Assembly (NCBI GenBank): GCA_948470475.1 | Contig: OX419345.1 | Location: 1,695,001-1,759,000 of the forward strand | Direction of reading: 5' to 3' | Source of the DNA: Galaxea fascicularis | Taxonomy: Eukaryota; Cnidaria; Anthozoa; Scleractinia; Euphylliidae | Length of the DNA: 64,000 bases | In this document: positions 35,831 through 47,100 of the stretch, piece after piece | Position numbering within the stretch: position 1 is the stretch's first letter | How the letters are laid out: each line of letters begins with the position of its first letter | Notes under the pieces: generated by a model | The model's input: the letters and a program-made list of their open reading frames with translations, nothing else | What the model was told of the DNA's origin: nothing | The model's database searches: none | Made by a program: the position numbers and the translations under genes

Positions 35831-36780
35831 ATGGGTTCAGGGATCACAGACCCGGGATCTGCGATCATAAGTCAGCTGACACGTCATGTAATCAGGATCA
35901 GCAAATTTTAGTGGGATCAGGGATCTGACTTCCCCCCCCCCTCCCCCCCAAAAAAAGAGTACTTTCTCGTCGGGACAAATAAATGAAACTACCGTATTAA
36001 TTTGCCTGTGTCTGCTCGTAAATCGGGTAAACTTCCATCGTTTTTCCTAATTTTAAATCTTAGCTTTCTTGGTCACGAAATTCCGAAATTCTATACCACG
36101 TACTCAAACAGTTATTGTGCCATGGCCACGTTAACGTCTGATGACAGTTACAAAAGTAAAAGTGATGAAACATTGCAAAACAAAAACCCTCAGGCGAACA
36201 AGGCCACAGAAATACACATTTCATGTTTACAGTTTGAATGAACTGTAGCCTTGCTATTGGTAATTATTCCAATTAACGATAAAAATAAAAGAAGATGTTT
36301 CATTCAGCTACTCAAAATTTTGTATCACAAACTGCATGGTTCTCACTTGTTACTAGTTAGTATTGGAGTTTTTTATGTAAATTACTTTCTTTTTTTTTTT
36401 TGTTTTTGCTTTTATTAGTGTTCCTTTGTTTTTAGTACTGTACCTTTTGTCTAAATAAATAAATAAAGGGTACAATGCTTGTAAAAATGGATGAAACAAA
36501 TAAACAGAAATACTGGCAATAATGATCAGTCAATGGTAACAACTGACATATTTTGGGAATCTCCACTTTTCATTTAAACACTTTTAACATTAAAACCCTG
36601 CACAATCTGTGAAAAAACATGGTTGACTGGTGACATATTCTACCCTTTGACAATTATTTCTCTCCAGCAAAGCATCTGAACTCTGACATTAAAAGATGTT
36701 GTAGAAAAGTGGAAAACTATTCCTTCATTGGTTCAAAGTTGTAATATTAATATTAAAGAAATAAATAGTATTGTTATTGA

Positions 36781-39201
36781 CTACCAACAGTGAGGTACTG
36801 GCAATGTTAAACATGTTAAGTCATGCCTCCTGACTAAAACCTCTTCCATTACTTTCCATTGATCTTTTTCCTTATCATACCACTCCACAGTATCCTCATC
36901 ATATCCACCAGCCACATAAATAACACCATTCACCACGGCAATGCCAAACCGGCGACGTGGGTGTACGAGAGATCCAACTGAAGACCATGTGTCACCTTCA
37001 GGGTTGTAAACTTCAACTGTGCTCAAGGGGCAGTTATTGTCAGTGTCATAACCTGTTTAAAATAATGGTTAATAAATGTTGTTATTATTATTTTATCAGT
37101 GAGCTTGAAGTTTGAAATCTGCATGAGAAACATACAGAATCTTTATAACCAGGCTGGTAACAAAATCTTGATTATATATACTTCCTGATTGTGGATCACT
37201 AGCAACAAAATAATATTTTTAACACAATAAATCTTAGCACTCAGTATTATCTCAACACTAAGATCTCAAACACTCTGAATCAAGACCCTCAAAATCTTAG
37301 CCACCCAATAGAATTATTCAGCACCTCTTGAGAGCTTCTGATTTTAATGGAATTGATATGTTATGCCTGGGGCATATTTGGCCCATTCTTCATTTCATTA
37401 TCCCCTTCACCAATGTTGTAAAACATGGTGAGAGCTGCTACACAATGCCACTCAGAAACTCAGGTTCTTTGACCTACAGTTTCTTGTTTGCAATGACTGT
37501 GTGACAGTAATACACAGAAATTACGGGTCATCTACAGTGTCAATGGTGTTAGTATCCAATCCAAGTGGAGTGTTGACAAGTGTTGTTGTGATCAGTTGCC
37601 GTTATAGCTTCCGTGGTGTATATGACATTTTTCATATGACAAAAATTCAGGAGGTCAGGTCCCAAAGAGACCCCCCAGATTCCCCACATGTTTCATTATA
37701 TTGGGCTGTAATTTTATTACAAGTAATCAGCAGTGTGTAGCCTTAAAATGAAACAAGTATCATTCAGTTTCTAACCTCCAACAACATAAATCATGTTATT
37801 CAGCACAGCTGCACCAGCTCCCCATCTGGCTGTCGGCAATGGTGAAAGCATTTCCCAAGCTTTCCTGGCTGTATCATATCTTTCAACGTGATTGGTTGCT
37901 TCATAGTAATACCTGTCACAGCCTCCTATAGCATAGACCTTATCATTACAACTGCACACACCAGGCCGATAATGCTCGTATGTTGGAAGTGACAAATTCT
38001 GCCATAGATTCATAGTAGTGTTAAGTCGCCTATAACAAGTGCCACCAATTATGTACATGAACTGCTGACAACTACAGCAAATGCTGTCTGTAGTACTGCT
38101 AACACTGGTAATGTTCGAGGAAACTCCATTAAGGTTTTCCCACTCCAGTGATAGCATGTTGAATCTCATTAATAGATTTTTATTTGCAATGCTATTGAAG
38201 TAAATAAACTGACTTAACGATGCAACATGGCAGCCACTTATATGAATAGGGGAAAATTCTTTCAAGCAGTTATTCCCCATTGCACAGTCCAAGTACTGTA
38301 CAACAAACATCTTGTTTTTTTTGCCTTCTGTGTGATTCATGTCCCCACCAAAGATATACAGGGCGTCAACCTTTCTTTTCTTTAAGCCAAGATCCAGATT
38401 TGGACTTTCGTGCTGCAGTACCTTTAAAACAAGACTTCTGCATTTAGAATCTTGTTGGACAAGATCGTGATCGAGAACTCTGTTATTAAGGTAAGAGCAA
38501 GGCATCAATCCAAATCTCACTTCTTTGAAAAGTTCTGGCATGAAATGTTTCCTGGAGGGACGATCATATTCTATCCATTTAATAACAGCTTCAAATACCA
38601 TCTCCTCTGATTTAACTCGCAGAAGATCGTTTACGAGTAGATCGCGTAGTCTGTCAGCAGAAATTGAAACGAATTCCTTTTCATTGCAAATAGCCATAAA
38701 GTTGTTGAGGATAACATAATCCAGGTAAGCTTGAAAAGAAAGAGGAAACGTTTGATGTTTGTGAACCACAAACTGCCACCCTAAGGAGTTTGAGGCATTC
38801 AGATCTTGTCGTATGAAATCTTCGCTTGCACTCAAGAGAAATTGCACGTCCCACAAATTCGCCAAGGTGAGCAAATCCTCAAAGTTTAAACAGCTTAATT
38901 CTAATTTCCCCGTGTAAAAATAATCCAGAACTTCACGCACAGCTCTTTGATCCACACCTTTCAAGCAAACTACGGAATTTTTTGCCTCACTGAAGGATGA
39001 CGAAGGTGAAAACATCGCTCGGAAATACGAAGAACTGGCGGCTAAAACCACGCGATGGGCTGGGAAGATCTGGTCTTCCACCCGCAAGAGTAGATCACAA
39101 TGTTCCCTTGCATTCCTCATTTCGTTTAGTGAGACTAGTAAAGTCCGAGGAAGCTCTAAATTTTCATATTTTCTGCATTTGAAACCAGTAAACTTCGCCA
39201 T
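36781..39201 (-). CDS. BTB-BACK-Kelch protein, tandem copy B
   Basis: A probable CUL3 adaptor and paralogue of the gene at 31750-34027. Exon 1 (39201-37776) and exon 2 (37052-36781) join in the same phase and at the same codon as copy A, giving 565 codons. BTB (EHCDLLLRVEDQIFPAHR, about 24-125), BACK and Kelch domains follow in order. Clear blades are FMYIIGGTCYRRLN, VYAIGGCDRYYYEATNHVER, MIYVVGG and VIYVAGGYDEDTVEWYD. The two copies are about 89% identical in the last 80 residues, clearly less over BTB, and least in the first Kelch blades. The start codon lies 201 bp from the INTS2 start, in opposite orientation. Confidence 0.92.
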
Positions 39202-39402
39202 GTGTTAGAATTCGCAGAACGACGTAAGAGGTCTGGGAACATGTTTCATGTAAACCAAGACTTTACGTCCCAATTGCTTTAATAAAAATGGCGGACTTAG
39301 ATCGCGACATGCTGTGTTTGTGTTTATAGTCTTAAGTAGCGATTGGCTGGTCATTGTCCACACTAATTTGCTTGATATTACTTAAAAAGCTTGCATACTA
39401 AA
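39202..39402. promoter_or_regulatory. Divergent promoter region, Kelch copy B / INTS2
   Basis: Only 201 bp separate the two ATGs, so the promoters and 5' UTRs of both genes overlap or abut. AAAATGGCGGAC at 39286-39297 matches a YY1-type core. A CCAAT-like CCAATTGC lies at about 39270. Shared regulation is inferred from spacing only. Confidence 0.6.
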
Positions 39403-41131
39403 ATGATACTACCAGAGATACCATCAGCTCGAGCTTTCCAAGCTATTCGTTCTGTCAGCGTAAGTGAACTTTCGCGTTTGAAGGAAGAAGAAGTCCGGCC
39501 TTTACTGCCATGCCTGGTTCGAACGGCGCTGTGCTCGCCCGTGGACGAGAGCCTCAAGTGGACAGAAGCGCGTAAGGAAGTACAAAAACTCTTGTCTGGG
39601 TTGGAAGTTGTGAATTCTATTGTCGCCTTACTGTCTGTGGATTTTAGCCTCCTCGAGCAAGATGCGTTGAAGGAACAGCAGCTAAGAAAAAAGGTCGGCG
39701 GAAGTGCCAGCGCTAGTGTTCTGGTCGAGTCCTTGCAGAATGGCCTTGCCTTGGAGTTTGAGCGCAGTGAGCCCTCAAGGCGCCTTCGCCTGGTGTTGAG
39801 TGAGCTCTTACGAATCATGAGCAAGGTGAGGTCACAGGGATCCCATTATGTGGCCATAGTGGGAGATATTTCTCCCCCCTCCAGAACTGGCTAAAGTAAA
39901 ACAGAAAAATTGACAAGGTTTCAGTACAAACTCCTATACCCCTCCCCTCCTCCTCTTCCCCCCTCCCTCCCTCCTCCTCCTCCTTCCCTCCCCCTCTTCC
40001 TGTTCTTACAAAGGGGACCTTTAGATTTCAGTACAAGCTAAATATGTTAATAACCGCAGCTGGTATGGCCTCTCACCCACTCCCCTCCCCCCCCCCCCCC
40101 ATTTTCAGAGTTGAGTTAATGTTGATATAAATTCTCCCAACATGTAACATACCAAAAATTTGAGAAATGGTGGGAGAAGTACACATCTTGATATTGGGGA
40201 TTCAAGGGTTAAATTTATTCTGACTCACAATACCTTTTTAGGTGGATGCCAGGGAGGAGTTTGTTCCTGAGAAATGTGAGCTATTTGAAAATGAAGTTTA
40301 CCTGGAGGAGATTTCAGATGTGATCTGCATTGCACAGGCTGAGCTTCCCTCTTTGCTTGCATTAAACCAACTTGCTGAAACCCTGCTGAGAGTCAAGCAT
40401 GGGCCGTGGATGTTGTGCCGACTGGTGGTTAATGCCCCTGATAGCTTTGAACAAGGTATTCATTTATTCATTCATTTTGTTATTTGAAAAAGAAAATACA
40501 ATGATAATCCTGCGCAACCCGCAGATAGCAGAGCTAATCGAGGCGGGTTGCGCTTTTAAATCAAACGTCATTATCAGTAAAAATGAAACAAAAGAAATAA
40601 GTGAACAATTACAATAAAATAATCAGACAGTAAAAATGAAAACAAAAGAAATAGAAAAGAAATAAGTGAACAATCACAATAAAATAATTACAATATATTA
40701 CAACAAGTCACAAGTTAGTTAATTTATTATTTTACATATTTTGCCATCTTTAAGAGGAGTGTTGGTGCCTCAACATAAGTGTCCTCGGCATAAAAAATAG
40801 CAAATAAAATTTCTCGAACTTTCTTTTTAAATTGCTTTTTTGGCAGTTGGCGTACTTGGGGTGGCAAACAATTCCAAACTCTGGCGCCAAAACGTGTAGT
40901 TGAATTATGTTGTTGGTATGATTGACTGGATCAGTCATATGCTGTGATGACTGTGGGTCTGTGATCCTAGTTGATGTGGTTAAGTAGTCTACCATGTTGT
41001 GGTATGGACATTGAATTAAGAGAAAAAGTGACCAGGAAAAGGACTGCATGTCCCTTCCTGACTTGCTTACATGTACCTCCACCTGAATCAGTCTTCTGTT
41101 TCAAAAGGAGTTTGTATGTCTGAAAATCTAC

Positions 41132-41172
<41 letters not shown>

Positions 41173-44100
41173 TATTTACCCTCGGATTTTAGAGTAGCTT
41201 GTACAGCTAGTATCTCCGAGCATTTTATCAAATAAACTTAACATGATAAGAATCCCAACCGGCGGGAGGCAAACCGGTTGGCTATTTTACAAGGATGACC
41301 GAGGAGTTGAACCAGGTACTTACCCAGAACAACACCAGCTAGTGGCCAGAGCGGGATTTGAACCTGGGTCACACGCATTGAAATCCAGCGCCCTAACCAC
41401 TCGGCCACCCTGCCTTCCCTGGTCTATTATGCTGGCTAGTGCATCACACTTACTGTACAGAAATGTTCAGTGTTTATAACTATTAAGGGTGTTACAAGAA
41501 GTTAGCTAGTTGATATTACTAGTAGCAATATGTTGTAGACAAGCTCATTAAGAGACTGTTGTTCTCATGCAGTGTGAAATTAAACACTCTTTGGATTGAG
41601 ATAATGATTCAAATTCCTGTTTTAGTGTGCAGTTCATTGCTGGAACATGGTGAGGTACAGGATGAAGGTGACCTTGGTGGCATTGTGCGAACTCAAGTCC
41701 TACGACAGCTGTGTACCATGAATCCTAGTGCTGCCCTTGTTGTGCATTCTGAGGCACTGAAACTCTGTCGCATGCCTGGGCTTGCTGTGGCTCTTATCCT
41801 TGATTTTGGTGTGGATGACAATGGTAAGCTCGTCCAGCTTTCTTAGAGTGTTTTGTAGGGTTATAAACTAGTTTGCATGCATGTTGGTCATAGGGTGCAC
41901 AGTCATTCAAGACCTTGGTAAGTGTGATTACAAGCTGAAAAGTAAATGTTTTTAACTGCAATTTAAAAGAGCTTACAACAGAGAGCACCTGTTAGACCTC
42001 TGGTTAGTGATCTGGCCACTAGGCACATACCAATACATGTATCCAGTACTTCTTAACTTCGTACAGAAGGAGGTTTGTGAGGATTCCCTGCCAGCATCAG
42101 TCACCAAGAGATTTGGACTGTAGTTGATGATCCAGGTGCCAACCTCCACAAAGCATTGCAGTTGTTAAACAGGAGTATTAGGCAAGTTTCATTTCCAACT
42201 ACAGGCAATCTTTTAAGTCCAGTAAATCTACCAATATAAAAAGTTTTGAATTTGGGCAAAGTCTTAGCAATAATCTGCATTTTCAATGCAGGGAACAATA
42301 TTGTTTTTAAGGGCTGTCAGTTTGAAGTTTGCCAACGTCCCTGGGAGGACTTGTGTCCTTGACTGGCTCACATCCTAAATATTATAGTGAATATTTTGTC
42401 TTTGAAGGTTCATTGAGCTCAAGTGACCTGGTTGCATTCCTCAGTGGCCTTCTTCTGGGAGGAGATACAAAAGCCAGAAATTGGTTTTCTTCCTTTGTAA
42501 GGATAGGACAAAAGGTAATAGCAGTTTTTACAGTCAGCAGAGTGAAGATGTTCATGTTCTTGATAAGTGACTGGTCTTGGTTAAAAAAAAAAAACTCTAG
42601 AAAGCTCGCTTCCCAACCTGTTATGTTGAGTGATTCTTATGTTAAGAAGATCTGGAAAGAGAAAATACCTTTAATGACCCCTAAAAGTCTTTATTTCCGT
42701 GCCCCTTACTGTAGCCTGTGTACTACTTGTTTGCGCCTGAAAACAATATGATTTTTAAAAAAGAAAGAAAAGTAACATTGTGTTTATTGTGAAAAGAGTT
42801 TATGCAATGTGTAAAATTTACAGATGGAGATTGCTTAATCTGCTAAAGAAATGAGTCATCAACACTTGGCAGAAATAGACCATGTATCAGTTGTATCATT
42901 TTACATGCTGTTTTGACATTTTAACTGTTGTTTCAGTCCCACACTTCGATTTTGTCTTCTTTGCGGAGTCAGTTGCTGAAGGAGATGTCCTCTGTAGTTT
43001 CTAATGGAGTGAAAAGGGGAGCAAAGACACAAGATGAAAAAACTGGTGAAGAGGTTACTCTACAGGAGACAGTGACTAAACATGATGTAGGACATCAGGA
43101 TGAAGAAACTTTGGAAATACTTCGAGGTGCTTGATTTGGATTCATTGAATGAGTGGATGAACAAGCAAATCACTGACTGATGAGACATCCATGAATAGAA
43201 TATTAATGACATGGCTGACTGAGAAAGAAAGGGAGATGGGGAGGAAGAGACAAAATAATGACTGACTGACTTAGTAACTGACACACCGACTGACTCACTG
43301 ATTGTCCTTCTGACTGACTGAGCAACTCACTTACTAACTGACTGACTGACTGACTGACTGACTGACTGACTGACTGTCTGACTGACTGACCGACCGACTG
43401 ACTGACTGACTCACTCACTCACTCAGCTGACAGAAAAAATGCATCTTAGAGGCATACTTGAATTTCCACATAATGTTGGTGTCCTGTGGATGTGTGGGTC
43501 TTATTCCAGCTACGGTTTGGATGGGTTTCCACAGGCCATGACCATAAGAATGATACAGTTCTCTTTCATCACTCATTTAATACTTGTATCAAATGTGGCA
43601 AATCAGGTTGAAAGTTCTACCTTTAAGTTAGGTTACAATGCTATCAGTCTGAACTAGGACTCAACTTAGGCATGCCTTGTTGTAATGTTACAGTAAACCT
43701 GATGGTTTTACCCCATTACAGCTATGGAAGTGAGCACTGATTACCAACTAACAGAAGAGAGTTCTTCAGTTCAAAAACTCAATGTTGAAACAGTGGAAAC
43801 AGTGGAGATTAGAGATGAAGATGTAATCCAGGGTACAGCCCTGCTGCGACTCTACTGTGCACTCAAAAGACTTGCAGGAATGAAGCTGAGTCCACAGGAA
43901 TCTGAAGCATTGCTCCGTCTGGTCACATGTCATCCCCCACCCACTGCTGCTGGGGTGAGATTTGTCGTGGTTGGACTTTGTACCTTGTTAGTTTGCACCA
44001 ACATTATGAGGTGAGTTAAAACTTCTTAAAAGTGTGACTTATAACTTTCATGTGGCTCTGAAATAGGGATTATTTTTTTACTCCTCCACACCATCATGGT

Positions 44101-47100
44101 CCGACGCTTTTCATCAAGGAAGCCATTTAAGCCTTTTTGTTACATTGTAAAATTAATGAAAATAAATAAGTGTGATTAAATTTTCTTTACTCAGTTCTCC
44201 AGAACATGAGCAAATTGCAACTCAATGGATCAAGTGGCTGTCAAAAGAAGAGGCTCACTATGAAGCAGCAAGTGATGTGCATGCTTCCTTTGGAGAGATT
44301 CTTCTCCTGATAGCGATTCACTTTCATGGCAATCAAGGGGAAGCCATTGCTGAGTTGGTCTGCTCGGTCCTCGGCATGAATATCAGACTAGGTTCATTGA
44401 CAAGAATGAAAACCCTCTTTACCCAGGAAATATTTCCTGAAAAGGTTCGTATAGAATGGTTCTGTTTGATTTCAAAGGTTGGGAAGCAATCAGCAGTTGT
44501 TTTGAAGGATGGCAACAATGTGAATCTGAGATAACTGGCTTCTTTGCAGTTGGCTGGATTTTAAGTGGTCTTTTGCAATGATGCAGTGTATGCATTACAT
44601 GTAGATAGGCCACTAAAGAATTTTCATAATAATTGCCAATCTGTTTTGCATTTCAACACATTTATTTGATGTAAATCTTTTTTATACTAAGGTGTATTTT
44701 TTATTAGTTTGTATTTTGGGGTTGGGTTTAATTATTCTGGGGTTTGATAAATCAGGGCTCTACTTCATTCCTTTTTACAATAAACTTAGTTTCACCGGAC
44801 TGAAGAAAACCATCAACTTGCACTAGTTAGGACTTATTTTGAAAATTAATAGGCTCATTATACAATGGTGTATTTTCATTCAAAAAAGTTAACTAAAGGT
44901 GATTTTTCTGTCAAATTTGTATTAACAGGTGGTTACAGCTCATGCCGTGACTGTTCCTGTAACACCTCAGCTCAGCTCTGAAGATGCTGGATTTCTGCCA
45001 ATTCATTGCATACATCAGTTACTTCGATCCAGAGCATTTACCAAGCACACTGTTCCAGTCAAGGTCAGGACATTGTGCAGAATATAATAGCTGATGGGTT
45101 ATGAGCACATCTCATTGATCATTTGTAAAGTCAGTTTCCAAAATCCAAAACAAATGTTTCAACATTTCTTCTGTTTCGTTGGAATAAGTGAATGTACTGT
45201 CTGAATTCCTACCTGGCATTTTAGGGCAATTAGTTAACTACTCATGAATTTTGTCATTCTACTTGTCAATGTTTTACCCTAGAACTTCATGCATTTGGTT
45301 GATTCGTGCATGATTTATAGAGAAGTAATTTCAGTGTGGAAATGGTCATTACACAAAAATAATGGAAATGGTGTAAACGTTTTCTAATGATTCAGATATC
45401 AATGCAGTGATATTATTTTCCAAATTCTGATAAACCAGTCTTTATACTGGTGAATCTTTGTGTTTTAAGATGGTGATTTCCAGGGGTTCTAACATTTTCT
45501 TACAAATTCAATTTGTTGATACAGGGTTGTAGCTAAGAAATTACTCAGCCGGTTTCAGTAGCAGTTGAGCCAGGCCAAAATCCAGCTGGCGATCACTTCT
45601 TTCTCAGCTGGCAAATTTCGCCGGCAGCCGGCGCTTAACAACAACCTTGTTGATATAATTCTAGTGATGGGGGGTTCATTTCCTCTATAGGACTGGGTGT
45701 ATAAACAGATCTGTTGTTGTACGACTCCACTTCACCCTCTGGTTGTTCCTCTTCTTGAGGCTTTTGTTCATTCTGTGATCAATCCTGTGTCCACTGGCAA
45801 ATCAAGTAAAAACAAACAAGCTGCATTTACCCTGCATGGATTCACTGATGCTGAAGTTATGTCAGTTTTTGCTGGAGAACAACAGGCAAGTGTCAGACTT
45901 CCTCTGTGAATTATTCTTCAAGCAAGAATGACAAAAAATTAAAATGAATTCACTGCTTCCTTTGCCAAACCAAGTGGCATCAGATACCTTTAATTTAGCT
46001 TGAATTTTGTTGTCAGTGTCCAGCTATTGTTATCCCTCAAATTTATTGTTGGTTTGTACAACAGTTCATAACCCCTTAGCGTGACCATTCTCGTAGTAAC
46101 ACTGCTCAATCAAACATAAACGTCGTGAGAAAAATGAAGTGATCAACAAGTAACAAAGGTGTTGATTGTGTAACAAATTCTCCTCATCATCACCGTTGAA
46201 AACGTATGAAGAGAAGTGTGGAGAATATACATGCTATTAAAGGTTTAATAGTAGGAATTGAACTGATTGGAGTGCAATTTGGTATGAAATCATACGCGTG
46301 ATTTCATAATAAAACGAGCGCGTAGCGCGAGTTCGATTCGAAATCACAAGGATGATTTTGGACCAAAATTGCATGAGACGAAGTTCAATCACCACTTTAT
46401 TACACCCATTTTGAAATCACACAGTTTTTTGTCAATATCAATATTTATTTAACATTCACTTCAGGAAAACCAGTTTTGAATTTTGATGGGCTTAAAAAAG
46501 GATATGATTGAGAGCAAAAATGGTGCAATTTGGGAATAAAATGCACTGTTTGGAGCCAATCAGATTTCATGAATGACGAGTGATTTCAAAATGGGTGTAA
46601 TAAAGAGTAAAAGTTTTGTTCACCACAGATTAGGACTAAAAAATACCTACTGACATACTAAACAGATAGCTACTTATCTTCTTATTTCCTCTGTCCAAAA
46701 TCTGTAGGAGCAAGGAGCAGCTTTCAGAATCCACAGTCTTCCAATCGGACCCTTAAGGAGGAATTCAGTATATGTAGCAACAGAATTATCATCTCAACTT
46801 ACGTCGCAGATTTTGATGTTGTACTATGTTTTAACCTACACAGACTGCCTTCTCTCGAATACGAAATCCCTAGGTAAGGCAACTCCACCAGCTGGAACAA
46901 TTAATCTTATGTAACCACTGTTTTCATGTGTAGTGCATTAAGGGAGATGAGGAGTTCACACTCCTTCCCCCTCATATACATGCCAATGTATATGCAATAT
47001 GAAGAATTTTTTTGGACTATCATTAAACAGATTAAATGAGCATAGTTGTTTCGTTTTTGCTTCAATTAAAGCATTGTAACATTGCGCAGTTTCAACTAAC

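Larger units (their letters stand above)
34028..36780. other. Spacer between the two Kelch genes
   Basis: No gene is supported. It holds the promoter of copy A (near 34028-34150), two inverted-repeat elements (34512-34664, 34794-35020), a larger family-C element with a nested insertion (35464-35830), a C-rich tract near 35935-35950 and AT-rich sequence. Copy B should terminate near the right edge. Confidence 0.6.

Noticed and set aside
39378..39824. 148-codon minus-strand frame
   Set aside because: It is antisense to INTS2 exon 1, which has strong family similarity.
41345..41416. tRNA gene on the minus strand
   Set aside because: A- and B-box words are present, but the acceptor stem does not close and the sequence continues into a SINE body with a simple-repeat tail.
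43203..43418. Minus-strand frame rich in SVSQSVSQ
   Set aside because: Direct translation of the (TGAC)n microsatellite.
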